DNA from: Kitasatospora sp052076145
GTDB taxonomy: Bacteria > Actinomycetota > Actinomycetes > Streptomycetales > Streptomycetaceae
DNA: 64,000 nucleotides
Assembly: GCF_052076145.1 (NCBI RefSeq)
Contig: NZ_CP197246.1
Coordinates: 4,836,001 to 4,900,000 of the forward strand
Direction of reading: 5' to 3'
Within the stretch, counting starts at the first letter, position 1. Every line of letters begins with the position of its first letter. The position numbers were made by a program, and so were the translations under genes. The notes under the pieces were generated by a model that ran no database searches, was not told the origin of the DNA, and saw only the letters and a program-made list of their open reading frames with translations. Shown here one piece after another: positions 1 through 11,345 of the stretch.

Positions 1-1823
1 TGGCGATGCCCTCCGACGGGTCGCCGGAGGCGCTGAGCCCGTCGCAGGGCGGCGCCGAGAACCTCCAGGTCCGGGTCTTCGCCGTCGAGCCGCACCCCGG
101 TGCGGACGCCGGCGACGTGCTGTCGGGCTTCCTGGACGCCTCCAACGCGGACGAGGCCGACTACGGCACCGCGCTCAAGTACCTCACCGCCGACGCCCGC
201 AAGCGCTGGAACCCGGACGCCGGGGTCGTGGTGCTCCGGACCCGCATCCGGGAGCAGGCCAAGGGCGACGACAGCACCGCCCAGGTCGCCGTGACGGGCA
301 CCCAGGTCGCGGGCCTGGACGCCCGGCACACCTACCGCGACACCATCCCGCCCCGGGACTCGGCCGCCGCCCCGGCCTACCGGCAGACCTTCACCCTGGT
401 CAAGGAGACCGAGGGCAAGGACAAGGGCGAGTGGCGGATCGACCAGCTGCCCGACGGGCTGATCGCCGACCTGACCAGCTTCAAGAACAGCTACCGCGCG
501 GTGCACCGGTACTTCTACTCCTCGGCCGACCCGTCGGTGAAGAGCGACCCGCAGGTGCTGGTGCCGGACCCGATCTACGTACGGCGGCGAATAGACCCGC
601 TGACGGCGGCCGCCAAGGCGCTGGCCGCCGGGCCGTCGGACTGGCTCGCGCGGTCCGTCGAGTCGGCCGTCCACGGGGTGCAGATCGTCGGCCCGGTGAC
701 GGTCAGTGACAACCTGGTGGCCACCGTGAAGGTGAGTGTCGCCGACTTCGCCGGCCAGCCGGCGCTCTGTTCGCGGATGGCTGGTCAGTTCTTCTACACG
801 CTGGCCGACCAGCTGCCGAAGCGGCAGCTCGACCGGCTCAACCTGAGCGGGGCCAAGGGCTCCTGCTCGGTGGACGCCGGCCAGGCCGGGACGGACGCGC
901 CCGGCAGCCTGGCCGGGCCCGCCGGGGCCGAGCAGTACTACCTGCTGGACAACGGTCAGCTGATGAACAGCCAGGGCAAGCCGGTGCAGGGCCCGCTCGG
1001 CATGCCGATCCCGTCCGCGCAGCCCCGGCCCTCGGCCGTCGCCGTCCGGCGGGACGGCGGCGGGGTGGCCGTCGTCAGCGGCGACCACCGGTCGCTGTAC
1101 GTCGTCGGGCTGGGGTCGGCGGAGAAGTACGGCGAGCCGGTCGTCACCTCCACGGCCCACGGGACCGGCACCGGCACCAGCTCCACCGCTACCGTGTCGC
1201 CTTCCGGGACGGTCACGGCGGACCAGAGCCCCGGCCTCGCCTCGCCGAGCTGGGACGGGCGGCAGAACCTCTGGGTGGTCGACCGGGACGCCGGTGCGTC
1301 CAGGGTGCTGATGGTCCGGGACAAGGACGTCATCCCCGTCGACGGGCTGGAGGGCCAGCAGGCCCAGCAGGTGCGGGTCTCCTCGGACGGGACGCGGATC
1401 GCCGTGCTCGTCCACAACGGCCTCGCCACCCCGCAGCTCATGGTGGGCCTGGTCGTGCACTCGGGCACCGAGAGCCGCCCGCAGGTGATGATCTCGGGCC
1501 TGCGGCGGGTGTCCCAGCAGCTGAGCGACATCGTCTCCTTCTCCTGGGCCGACACCGACCAGCTCCTGGTGCTGGGCAAGGAGGACAACAAGCTCCAGCA
1601 GCTGCACTACGTCGGCACGGACGGCTCGCAGAGCTCCGACACCCCGCAGCAGGTCGGCGACTCGATGGTCTCCGTCTCCACCTCCGAGACCCTCCCGGCC
1701 GGCGACTCGGCCCAGCCGGTGCTGGCCGTCTCGTCGACCCATCAGATCTACCGGCTCGTCGGGAGCCAGTGGCGTGAGGTCGGCACGCAGCTGCACGGGA
1801 CGGCGTTCAGCTACCCGGGCTGA
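1..1823 (+). CDS. lpqB: Lipoprotein LpqB, 5' end outside the window
   Basis: LpqB is an envelope lipoprotein that acts with the MtrA-MtrB two-component system and modulates the sensor kinase MtrB in actinobacteria. The gene is truncated by the left edge. The first in-frame Met is at base 6, but the codons before it (xTG GCG) read into an Ala-Met-Pro stretch like the residues just behind the lipobox Cys of LpqB proteins, so the signal peptide and Cys lie outside. Of the 605 visible residues, roughly 50-300 form the N-terminal and GerMN-type part, and the remainder resembles the C-terminal LpqB beta-propeller. The stop overlaps the convergent comF stop by 13 bases. By synteny mtrAB should lie just to the left. 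The family call is firm; the partner role is known for the family, not shown here. Confidence 0.93.
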   Translation, partial: AMPSDGSPEALSPSQGGAENLQVRVFAVEPHPGADAGDVLSGFLDASNADEADYGTALKYLTADARKRWNPDAGVVVLRTRIREQAKGDDSTAQVAVTGTQVAGLDARHTYRDTIPPRDSAAAPAYRQTFTLVKETEGKDKGEWRIDQLPDGLIADLTSFKNSYRAVHRYFYSSADPSVKSDPQVLVPDPIYVRRRIDPLTAAAKALAAGPSDWLARSVESAVHGVQIVGPVTVSDNLVATVKVSVADFAGQPALCSRMAGQFFYTLADQLPKRQLDRLNLSGAKGSCSVDAGQAGTDAPGSLAGPAGAEQYYLLDNGQLMNSQGKPVQGPLGMPIPSAQPRPSAVAVRRDGGGVAVVSGDHRSLYVVGLGSAEKYGEPVVTSTAHGTGTGTSSTATVSPSGTVTADQSPGLASPSWDGRQNLWVVDRDAGASRVLMVRDKDVIPVDGLEGQQAQQVRVSSDGTRIAVLVHNGLATPQLMVGLVVHSGTESRPQVMISGLRRVSQQLSDIVSFSWADTDQLLVLGKEDNKLQQLHYVGTDGSQSSDTPQQVGDSMVSVSTSETLPAGDSAQPVLAVSSTHQIYRLVGSQWREVGTQLHGTAFSYPG

Positions 1824-2476
1824 TGCGACGGCAGCTGTGACGGCTGGTGCGGCGCCGGCTGTGACCGCCGTCGGCGGCGGGTCGCGGCGACGGTGGCGGC
1901 GGCCGAGGGCGGCCGCCCGCCCGCCCGGAGCGCACGGGCGGCCTCGGCGAGCGTGCTGCCGGTGGTCACCAGGTCGTCCACCAGGACCAGCCGGCCGGGC
2001 GGCAGCCGGCCCGTGCACGCGGTGAGGGCGCCCCCGAGATTGCGGCGGCGCTCGGCCGCCGAGAGTCCGGACTGGTCGGCCACCGCACGGTTGTGACGCA
2101 GCACCGGTGCCACCCGGGCCGGGCAGCCGGTGCGCCGGAGCTCGCGCGCCGCCGCGCGGGCCAGCCGCAGCGTCGCGTCGTGCCCGCGCTCGTGGACGGC
2201 CCGTCGGGTGGAGGGCATCGGCACCAGCAGCACCGGCCCGGTGGCGGCACCGGCACCTCCAACACCTCCGGCACCGCGATCGGGCCCCAGCGCCGAGCGG
2301 ACGGCGGTTGCCAGCGCCCGCCCGAGCGGCCCCGCGAGCCGGACGGTGCCGCGCTCCTTGTGCGCGAGCAGCAGCTGACGGACGGGGTCGGCGTACGCGG
2401 TCGCGGCGTGCAGCGGCGGCAGACCGGGCGGTGGCGGTTGCGGCCCGGCGGGGCCCGCGCGGGCGGCGCGCAGCAC
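1811..2476 (-). CDS. comF: ComF-family phosphoribosyltransferase
   Basis: This is a type I phosphoribosyltransferase-fold protein of the ComF/GntX group, linked in other bacteria to DNA uptake and purine-related chemistry; its reaction in actinomycetes is unknown. The PRPP-binding loop LVLVDDLVTTGSTL is intact near residue 160. The coordinates begin at the first canonical start (GTG at 2474-2476), giving 221 residues, but the true protein is probably longer. The same frame is open upstream to a TGA at 2633-2635 and encodes the expected N-terminal Cys4 zinc ribbon (PCAGC, 8 residues, CARC) at about 2490-2530. No ATG, GTG or TTG lies in that extension; CTG codons exist at 2561-2563 and nearby. 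The C-terminus is a short Arg/Pro/Gln-rich tail that overlaps the lpqB 3' end. Confidence 0.85.
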   Translation of the reverse strand: MLRAARAGPAGPQPPPPGLPPLHAATAYADPVRQLLLAHKERGTVRLAGPLGRALATAVRSALGPDRGAGGVGGAGAATGPVLLVPMPSTRRAVHERGHDATLRLARAAARELRRTGCPARVAPVLRHNRAVADQSGLSAAERRRNLGGALTACTGRLPPGRLVLVDDLVTTGSTLAEAARALRAGGRPPSAAATVAATRRRRRSQPAPHQPSQLPSHQPG

Positions 2477-2635
2477 GGCGGCACAGCGCGCGCAGAGCTG
2501 GGTGCGCCCGGTGCGGCAGCCTGCGCAGGGGGCGGGGAGGACGAGGTCGAGCAGGGCGAGCAGCGGGGTGCCGAGGACGGTTCCGATGACGCCTCCCGGG
2601 GCTCGGACGGGGCTCGGATGCGCGGAGAGTGATCA

Positions 2636-2955
2636 AACGGTGGGCCGTACGGGGGGTGTTGTCCAGGTCTTTACCGCTATTTCACTCGCAAGAGGGTAAA
2701 CAGTGTGGAACAGCTGGACAGCAAGCCCTGGGCCGCTACGTTGTTCGACTGGGGAGGCGAAATCCCCGTCCTGGGTGTTCCATAAGGCCACAAGGGGTTT
2801 CACGCGTTCCTGGTGGGGAGGAAGTGAGGTGAGGGCCAGTCGCACTCGCCGCCCCCGGCGAAGCGAGGGTTCGGCGGCAGAGGGGCTGGTCCGGCTGGGT
2901 CTCAGCCCGATCCGGTGATCCGGGTCGGCGTCAGCACGAGGGATCGGAGTTCTGC
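2636..2955. other. Intergenic region upstream of hpf
   Basis: About 320 bases separate the open frame of comF from hpf. No credible gene was seen. A segment around 2660-2710 is clearly less GC-rich than its surroundings (runs such as TTTACCGCTATTTCA and GAGGGTAAAC) and is the likeliest place for the hpf promoter. GGGTAA at about 2694 recalls the -10 of stress sigma factors of the SigB type, but no convincing -35 partner was found. Confidence 0.4.
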
Positions 2956-3648
2956 GTGGACATCGTCGTCAAGGGCCGCAAGACCGAGGTGCCCAAGAGG
3001 TTCCGCGAGCACGTGGCCGAGAAGCTGGAGAAGGTCCAGAAGTTCGACGGCAAGGTGATCAGCCTCGACGTCGAGGTGTCCAAGGAGCACAACCCGCGCC
3101 AGGCCGACCGGTCCGAGCGGGTGGAGATCACTCTTCGTACCCGTGGCCCGGTGATCCGGGCCGAGGCGGCCGCCGCGGACCCGTACGCGGCCCTCGACCT
3201 GGCTTCGGCGAAGCTCGACGCGCAGTTGCGCAAGTCCGCCGACCGGCGTCGGGTCCACAAGGGTGGCACCGGAGGCCGTACCCCGATCAGTGTCGCTGAG
3301 GCGACGGCGGCGCTCGCCGCCCTGCCCGAGGCGGAGCCGCCGGGCGCCGGGGTCAACGGAGCCGCCCGCAAGACCATGATGGGTTCCCTGGAGGTGGAGG
3401 GCGACGGCCCGCTCGTCGTCCGCGAGAAGACACACCACGCCGGGCCGATGGCGCTCGACCAGGCTCTGTACGAGATGGAGCTCGTCGGCCACGACTTCTA
3501 CGTGTTCGTCGAGAAGGACAGCGGTCTGCCCAGCGTGGTCTACCGCCGGCACGGCTACCACTACGGTGTCATTCACCTCGCGACCGACGGATCGGTCACC
3601 GACGAGGCGGGCGGCGCCGGGGGCGCGATCGGGACGGACGAGGACTGA
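2956..3648 (+). CDS. hpf: Long-form ribosome hibernation promoting factor
   Basis: Long HPF binds the decoding region of the 30S subunit and, through its C-terminal domain, pairs two ribosomes into inactive 100S dimers during dormancy or stress. The 230-residue protein has the usual two parts: an N-terminal S30AE domain (about 1-100, starting MDIVVKGRKTEVP) and a C-terminal dimerisation domain (about 165-225, with FYVFVEKDSG and YRRHGYHYGVIHL), joined by a variable linker of about 60 residues. The start is GTG 2956, preceded by GGATCGGAG. The neighbours (lpqB and comF before, secA after) match the order in Streptomyces and, in part, Mycobacterium. Regulation is probably by a stress or dormancy factor from the 5' region, which is an inference. 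Confidence 0.93.
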   Translation: MDIVVKGRKTEVPKRFREHVAEKLEKVQKFDGKVISLDVEVSKEHNPRQADRSERVEITLRTRGPVIRAEAAAADPYAALDLASAKLDAQLRKSADRRRVHKGGTGGRTPISVAEATAALAALPEAEPPGAGVNGAARKTMMGSLEVEGDGPLVVREKTHHAGPMALDQALYEMELVGHDFYVFVEKDSGLPSVVYRRHGYHYGVIHLATDGSVTDEAGGAGGAIGTDED

Positions 3649-3839
3649 TCCCCGCTGGTGAGGCCGTGGTGGTGAGGCCATGGCAGTGACGAACCGAAGA
3701 GACTGACCGAGTACGTGACCCCGGAGGCCAGGAGCCTCCGGGGTCACCCAGCTGGGCGGTCCGACGGCGGAGGGTGATCACAGGGCGGTTCGGCCATGGA
3801 ATGATGGGCCGACAGCGACCGGCGACGGGGGAGGAGCGG

Positions 3840-4613
3840 ATGGGGGAGAACAGTCGGAGTCTGCGAGGCGGATCGGCGGTTCCGGGCGATCCGGCCTCGG
3901 GCTGTCGGCCGCCCGAGTACCAGCCGCCCGAGTACCCGCCCCGCCGTGCCGAGCCGATCCGGGTCCTGGTGGTCGACGACCACGCGCTCTTCCGGCGGGG
4001 GCTGGAGATCGTGCTCGCCGAGGAGGAGGACATCCGCGTCATCGGCGAGGCGGGGGACGGTGCGGAGGCCGTGCACAAGGCCGCCGACCTGCTGCCCGAC
4101 ATCATCCTGATGGATGTCCGGATGCCTCGCCGGAGCGGGATCGAGGCTTGCACCGCGATCAAGGACGTGGTGCCCAGCGCCAAGATCATCATGCTGACGA
4201 TAAGCGACGAGGAAGCCGACCTCTACGAGGCGATCAAGGCCGGGGCCACCGGCTACCTGCTCAAGGAGATCTCCACCGACGAGGTCGCCACCGCGATCCG
4301 CGCGGTCGCCGACGGCCAGTCGCAGATCAGCCCCTCGATGGCCTCCAAGCTGCTCACCGAGTTCAAGTCGATGATCCAGCGCCGGGCCGACGACCGGGAC
4401 TTGGTGCCCGCGCCCCGGCTGACGGACCGTGAGCTGGAGGTGCTCAAGCTGGTCGCCACCGGGATGAACAACCGGGAGATCGCCAAGGAGCTCTTCATCA
4501 GCGAGAACACGGTGAAGAACCACGTCCGCAACATCCTGGAGAAGCTGCAACTGCACTCCCGGATGGAGGCCGTGGTCTACGCGATGCGCGAGAAGATCCT
4601 CGAAATAGGCTGA
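3840..4613 (+). CDS. Orphan NarL/FixJ-type response regulator
   Basis: This is a two-domain transcription factor. The receiver domain (about residues 40-155) carries the acidic pair D46-D47, the phosphoacceptor D92 (in ILMDVRMP), T120 and K142. A LuxR-type helix-turn-helix follows at about 194-250 (LTDRELEVLKLVATGMNNREIA). The first 38 residues are a low-complexity Pro-rich extension. The start at ATG 3840 is preferred because GGGGAGGAG sits directly upstream; the frame is open to 3774, but that part has no binding site. No histidine kinase gene is adjacent, so the partner is unknown and the regulator is an orphan here. It ends 22 bases before the stop of the convergent downstream gene. Target genes cannot be read from the sequence. 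Confidence 0.88.
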   Translation: MGENSRSLRGGSAVPGDPASGCRPPEYQPPEYPPRRAEPIRVLVVDDHALFRRGLEIVLAEEEDIRVIGEAGDGAEAVHKAADLLPDIILMDVRMPRRSGIEACTAIKDVVPSAKIIMLTISDEEADLYEAIKAGATGYLLKEISTDEVATAIRAVADGQSQISPSMASKLLTEFKSMIQRRADDRDLVPAPRLTDRELEVLKLVATGMNNREIAKELFISENTVKNHVRNILEKLQLHSRMEAVVYAMREKILEIG

Positions 4614-4618
4614 CTCGC

Positions 4619-4635
4619 GGGCCCTTCGAGGGCCC
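4619..4635. terminator. Short bidirectional hairpin between convergent genes
   Basis: GGGCCCT-TCG-AGGGCCC forms a perfect 7-bp stem between the response regulator stop and the stop of the convergent gene. There is no T-tract, which is usual in this GC range. It overlaps the first base of the TAG stop (read on the minus strand) of the neighbour. Confidence 0.55.
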
Positions 4636-5783
4636 TACAGCAGCTTCTCCAGGGCGGGCCGCAGGCGCTCGTCCTGGAGGGCCTCGACCCGGACGGTGTC
4701 GCAGCCGACCCAGGAGGCCGCCTCGCGCAGCGCCTGGGCCAGCGGCTCGACGTACTTCGGTGCGTCCAGAGAGATCTGACGGGCCACCAGGGTGCGGCCC
4801 TCGCGGGCCGGGTCGACCCGGCCGACCAGCCGGCCGCCTGCCAGCAGCGGCATCGCGAAGTAGCCGTGCACCCGCTTGTGCTTCGGTGTGTACGCCTCCA
4901 GCCGGTGCGCCATGCCGAAGATCCGCTCGGTGCGCGGCCGGTCCCAGACCAGGGAGTCGAAGGGCGAGAGCAGTGTCGTCCGGTGCCGCCCGCGCGGCTC
5001 GGTGGCCAGCGCCGCCGGGTCGGCCCAGGCCGGGGCGCCCCAGCCCGCGACCTCGACCGGGACGAGACCCGATTCGGGCAGCGCGGCGTCGAACTGCTCG
5101 GCCTTGAGCCGGTGGTAGTCCATCAGGTCGGCCCTGGTCGCCACCCCGAGCGCGGCGCCCGACTGGGCGACCAACTGCCGTACGCACTCCTGGTCGGAGA
5201 GGCCGTCCCCGAACAGCTCGGCCGGGACGGCCTGCTCGGCGAGCTCGTAGACGCGCTTCCAGCTGCGCCGCTCGGTGCAGACCACGTCGCCGAAGGCGAG
5301 CGCCTTCTCGACGGCGATCTTGGTGTCGGACCAGTCCCACCACTCGCTCGTCCGCTTCGCCCCGCCCAGCTCGGTGGAGGTGAGCGGGCCCTCGGCGCGC
5401 AGCCGGTCGAGCACCTGCCGGTACGTCTCCTCGGGGACCTGGTGGTGCCAGAGGTGGCCGCGGGCCCGGTACGAGCGACGGCGGAAGGCGAACAGTGGCC
5501 ACTCGGACATCGGCAGGATGCAGGCCGCGTGCGACCAGTACTCGAAGGTCGTCTCCGCGCCCCAGTACGCCGACTCCACCGCCGGGCGGCCCACCGCGCC
5601 CAGACGCGCGTACGGGATCAGCTCGTGCGAGCGGGCCAGCACCGAGATGGTGTCGAGCTGGACGGCGCCCAGTCGGCGGAGCACCCCGGGCACCCCGGCC
5701 CGGCGGTCGGGCGCGCCCAGCAGGCCCTGGGCGCGCAGGCCGATCCGGCGGGCCTCGTCGGCGGAGATGGTCGTCGGCGTCAT
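4635..5783 (-). CDS. YcaQ-like winged-helix DNA glycosylase (HTH_42 family)
   Basis: This is a member of the AlkZ/YcaQ (HTH_42) superfamily of monofunctional DNA glycosylases that act on bulky or cross-linked alkylation lesions. The 382-residue protein starts MTPTTISADEARR at ATG 5783. The larger in-frame extension upstream is rejected because it reads into the secA promoter region and has no family similarity. Near the N-terminus, AVQLDTISV carries Q42-L43-D44, which fits the Q-x-D motif associated with the YcaQ subgroup, as opposed to the Q-x-Q motif of the AlkZ self-resistance enzymes. Winged-helix segments make up most of the remainder (for example FGDVVCTER and HGYFAMPLL). It stands alone on the minus strand between a regulator and secA. 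The glycosylase role is an inference from family knowledge; older annotation calls it simply a winged-helix DNA-binding protein. Confidence 0.82.
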   Translation of the reverse strand: MTPTTISADEARRIGLRAQGLLGAPDRRAGVPGVLRRLGAVQLDTISVLARSHELIPYARLGAVGRPAVESAYWGAETTFEYWSHAACILPMSEWPLFAFRRRSYRARGHLWHHQVPEETYRQVLDRLRAEGPLTSTELGGAKRTSEWWDWSDTKIAVEKALAFGDVVCTERRSWKRVYELAEQAVPAELFGDGLSDQECVRQLVAQSGAALGVATRADLMDYHRLKAEQFDAALPESGLVPVEVAGWGAPAWADPAALATEPRGRHRTTLLSPFDSLVWDRPRTERIFGMAHRLEAYTPKHKRVHGYFAMPLLAGGRLVGRVDPAREGRTLVARQISLDAPKYVEPLAQALREAASWVGCDTVRVEALQDERLRPALEKLL

Positions 5784-6087
5784 GCCGGGGAGCGTACGGG
5801 GTGGCACCGACAGGCGGCCACGGACGGTCGCGGACGGGCGGCCACGGACAGCCGCGCCGGGGAACGAATGGGGGGTCCTGTACGTACAAGGCTCCGCGAG
5901 GAGTCGGGCGGTGCCCGTTTTGCCCCACCAGAGCGCGCTATCGGCGCATGTGCTCTCACGGGTGACACGGGAATACCGTGCTGACGCACCTCCCGGGGCG
6001 TTGGCCTCCTCGCATACGATGACCCGTACGGTGGGGTAACCCGCCTCGCAGTCGTCCAGAGCCGACCCAGGCAAGGAGCACGCCCAA
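5784..6087. other. Divergent intergenic region upstream of secA
   Basis: About 300 bases lie between the start of the YcaQ-like gene (minus) and secA (plus). No gene was seen. TACGAT at 6015-6020 is a plausible -10 hexamer for secA, about 60 bases ahead of its start codon, but no good -35 box lies at the right distance. Two copies of a GGCGGCCACGGAC-like segment occur at about 5814-5850 (direct repeat, CGGCCACGGAC). Confidence 0.35.
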
Positions 6088-8841
<2,754 letters not shown>

Positions 8842-8853
8842 TGCTTCGTGCGC

Positions 8854-8888
8854 AAGGGCGCCGCTCCCCTGGTGGGGGCGGCGCCCTT
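8854..8888 (+). terminator. secA terminator hairpin
   Basis: AAGGGCGCCGC (8854-8864) pairs perfectly with GCGGCGCCCTT (8878-8888), an 11-bp stem with a 13-base loop, starting 12 bases after the secA stop. It also lies just beyond the 3' end of the convergent Rv3235-family gene and may serve both. Confidence 0.75.
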
Positions 8889-8898
8889 CTGCGTGCGC

Positions 8899-9378
8899 TC
8901 AGCGGGCTTCGACGGCGGCGCACTGCCACTGCTCGGTGCGGCGATGCCGTTCGAGGCGGAAGGCGACCATGTGGTGGCGGGGGCCGTACTCGACCCGGAC
9001 GCAGACCTCGAGCGAGCCGGGGAGCGGGGCCGAGTCGTGGACCCGGCCGAGGCGGTGCTGGGCGTGGCGGCCGGTCGGGCGCAGCGGGCCGGTCCGGACG
9101 AGGGCGGTGAGCTGCTGGTACGCGGGGACGGTGGTGTGGCGTTGCAGCTGGCCGACGGGGCGCTGGCCGGTGAGGACCTCGACCAGGCGCAGGGCGAAGC
9201 GGGTGGCGAGGTCGCCGTGGCTGCCGTGCGGCGGGGAGCAGACGGCGCGCGGGTGGCGGGGGTGGCGCGGTTCGGTGGCCGGGACGGGCGCCGGGTGGTG
9301 GGGGTGGGGCGTGCGGACCGGGCGGCGGGCGGTGGAGTGCACGAGGGGGCGTACGCGGACGGCTGCGAGTTCGGGCAT
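8899..9378 (-). CDS. Rv3235-family protein of unknown function
   Basis: This small protein of about 159 residues is related to Mycobacterium tuberculosis Rv3235, a family of unknown function that sits next to secA1-hpf-comF-lpqB in both mycobacteria and streptomycetes. The conserved C-terminal half contains RFALRLVEVLTGQRP, the core helix of the family, and ends in a basic-aromatic stretch. The first 45 residues are basic and low in complexity. The start at ATG 9376-9378 is chosen because GGAGGT lies four bases upstream; the frame stays open to 9486 but without a binding site. It converges on secA. The conserved neighbourhood suggests a link to secretion or envelope stress, but no function can be read from the sequence. 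Confidence 0.75.
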   Translation of the reverse strand: MPELAAVRVRPLVHSTARRPVRTPHPHHPAPVPATEPRHPRHPRAVCSPPHGSHGDLATRFALRLVEVLTGQRPVGQLQRHTTVPAYQQLTALVRTGPLRPTGRHAQHRLGRVHDSAPLPGSLEVCVRVEYGPRHHMVAFRLERHRRTEQWQCAAVEAR

Positions 9379-9687
9379 CTGGACCTCCGGCGCTGGTCGG
9401 GCGGGGTGTCGAGGTCCTTGGTACCCGGTCGGCGAGGCGGTCACAACGACCGCCCCGGCGGTGTCGGGGCCGCGCGGTGGTGTCACCTATCCGGGTGGTG
9501 GCGGCTGCGGGTGACGGGGTCCGGGGCGTCGCGTCGGTGCGGTGGGTTGACGCGGACGGGGGAGCGGCGGCGCACGAAGGGGGACGTACGCCAGGCGAAA
9601 TTCTCGTGGCAGGCCGGTGGCAGCTCCCGTCCTACCGGCGGGTAGGACGGAGGATCGGGGGCAGGTGATCCGGAGAGGCGGACAGGC
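9379..9687. other. Divergent intergenic region with a 10-bp inverted repeat
   Basis: This 309-base region separates the Rv3235-family gene from the patatin gene. It holds a perfect inverted repeat, CCGTCCTACC-GGCG-GGTAGGACGG (9627-9650), ending 37 bases before the patatin start codon. The repeat could be an operator or a leader hairpin. No gene was seen. Confidence 0.5.
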
Positions 9688-10770
9688 ATGGGGAGCAGGG
9701 CCGTCAACGGCAGCGTGGTGGCCGGCGCCGTCCGGGGCGAGGGGATCCGGCGCGGGCTGGTGCTGGGCGGCGGCGGGATGCTCGGCGCCGCCTGGACGAT
9801 CGGCGCGCTCTGCGCGATCGAGGAGAGCACCGGGTGGCGGCCGGGCGGTGCCGAGGTGATCCTCGGGACCTCCGCCGGGTCGATCCTGGGCACCATGCTG
9901 GCGGCCGGGGTGGGCCCCGGGGACCTGCGTGAGCACCAGCTCGGTCGTGCCGTCGCGGCCGGTCCGCTGGCGGGGGTGGACTTCGACTACGACACGGCCG
10001 TCGGCGGCGCCCTGCCGCCGCGCCCGCGCCCCGGCATCGGCTCTCCGGGCCTGCTGCGGGCCACTGTCCGGCACCCCCGGGAGTACCCCTTCCTCACCAT
10101 GGTGTCCGCCGCCGTGCCGACCGGTCGCGGCTCGGTCGCCCCCGTCGGTGATCTCGTACGGCGGCTGGTCGGGGCCGACGGCTGGCTGCCGGACTCGGGC
10201 CTGCGGGTCGCGGCGGTGGACTACCGGACCGGCCGCCGCGTCACCTTCGGCGACCCGGACGCGCCCGAGGCGGCGGTCGCGGACGCGGTGATGGCCTCCT
10301 GCGCGATCCCCGGCTGGTTCGCGCCGGTCGAGGTCGCGGGCGGCCGGTACGTCGACGGCGGCTGCTGGTCGGCGACCAACGTCGACCTGATGGCGGCGCG
10401 GGGGCTGGACGAGGTGTACGTGCTCGCGCCGATGGCCCTGCGGCCGACCTGGCCGGCCGGTGGCCGCCCGCAGGGAGCGGCGGCCGTCCTGCGGGAGTGG
10501 CGCGAGCGGGACCGGCCCAAGGGCGTCCTGGCACAGCTGGTCAGCCGGTACCGGCGGGCCGTGACGCGGCAGATGCTGCGGGAGACGGCCCTGCTGCGGG
10601 AGGCGGGCACGCGGGTGCAGCTGCTGGCGCCGACGCTGGAGGACCTCGCGGTGATGGGGCCGAACATGATGGATCCGGCCCGGCGGACGGCGGTGCTGGA
10701 GACCGCGTTGCGGACCAGCGCGGAGCTGCTCGGTGCCGTCCAGGACGCCGGCCGGGCAGCCCCCGGGTAG
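9688..10770 (+). CDS. Patatin-like phospholipase
   Basis: This is a lipid acyl hydrolase of the patatin family, which uses a Ser-Asp catalytic dyad on membrane lipids. The 360-residue protein has the oxyanion-hole glycine loop GGGGMLG at about 27-33, the nucleophile elbow GTSAG with S62, and the catalytic Asp in DGG at D223. There is no signal peptide, so it is probably cytoplasmic or membrane-associated. The start is ATG 9688 after GGAGAGGCGG. It is followed 71 bases later by the DUF6912-HAD pair, which may share its transcript. Substrate and regulation are unknown, though the inverted repeat at 9627-9650 upstream is a candidate control site. Confidence 0.9.
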   Translation: MGSRAVNGSVVAGAVRGEGIRRGLVLGGGGMLGAAWTIGALCAIEESTGWRPGGAEVILGTSAGSILGTMLAAGVGPGDLREHQLGRAVAAGPLAGVDFDYDTAVGGALPPRPRPGIGSPGLLRATVRHPREYPFLTMVSAAVPTGRGSVAPVGDLVRRLVGADGWLPDSGLRVAAVDYRTGRRVTFGDPDAPEAAVADAVMASCAIPGWFAPVEVAGGRYVDGGCWSATNVDLMAARGLDEVYVLAPMALRPTWPAGGRPQGAAAVLREWRERDRPKGVLAQLVSRYRRAVTRQMLRETALLREAGTRVQLLAPTLEDLAVMGPNMMDPARRTAVLETALRTSAELLGAVQDAGRAAPG

Positions 10771-10841
10771 TGCATGGCTGAGCCGCGGCGGCCCATTAGG
10801 CTTGGGGCCCACAGGTTGTCAGCAGAACCGGAGCAGCTCAG

Positions 10842-11345
10842 ATGCGCGTGTACGTGCCCACCACCCTGGACGGTCTGGCTGCGGCGCACCCCGGGGGCGT
10901 GCTGGACGACCGGGTCGCGTACGCGGTGACGGCGGCGCTGCGGGAGTGGTACGTCAGCGAGGACGTGGAGGAGCTGGAGTACGCGGCGCTCGGCCGGGCC
11001 GCCGAGGCGTCGCTGCGGCTGCTCGCCGCCGACCCGGCTGCGCCGCGGCGGCGGGTGGTGGTGGCGATGGACGTCGCGGACTCCGGGGTGGTGCCGTTCG
11101 CGGGGGACGAGTACCAGGACCAGGCGTCGCTGGGGCGGGTGCAGCTGAAGGGGTCGCTGCCGCTGGCCAAGGCGGCGGCGGTGCACGCCGACGTGGCGGA
11201 CGCCGAGGAGGACGTCGCGGCGGCGGCCGGTGCGATCACGGCGGCGGACAAGGGTGACGCGGACGCGCAGTTCACCGTGGACGGGGCGGAGGACCACGAG
11301 CTGCTGTGGTTCGCGACCCAGGAGATCCCGGGGTTGCTGGCCTGA
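10842..11345 (+). CDS. DUF6912-family protein
   Basis: This is a 167-residue protein of the actinobacterial DUF6912 group, function unknown. It starts MRVYVPTTLDGLAA, the conserved opening of the family, and contains an acidic, Ala-rich middle (about 110-140) and a conserved end with HELLWFATQEIPGLL. No signal peptide or membrane segment is visible. Its stop codon overlaps the start of the following HAD gene in the arrangement TGATG, so the two are translationally coupled and probably work together. No catalytic motif was recognised. Confidence 0.8.
   Translation: MRVYVPTTLDGLAAAHPGGVLDDRVAYAVTAALREWYVSEDVEELEYAALGRAAEASLRLLAADPAAPRRRVVVAMDVADSGVVPFAGDEYQDQASLGRVQLKGSLPLAKAAAVHADVADAEEDVAAAAGAITAADKGDADAQFTVDGAEDHELLWFATQEIPGLLA

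Noticed and set aside
2629..2832. 67-codon ORF upstream of hpf
   Set aside because: It is basic and low in complexity, has no ribosome-binding site, and covers the probable promoter region.
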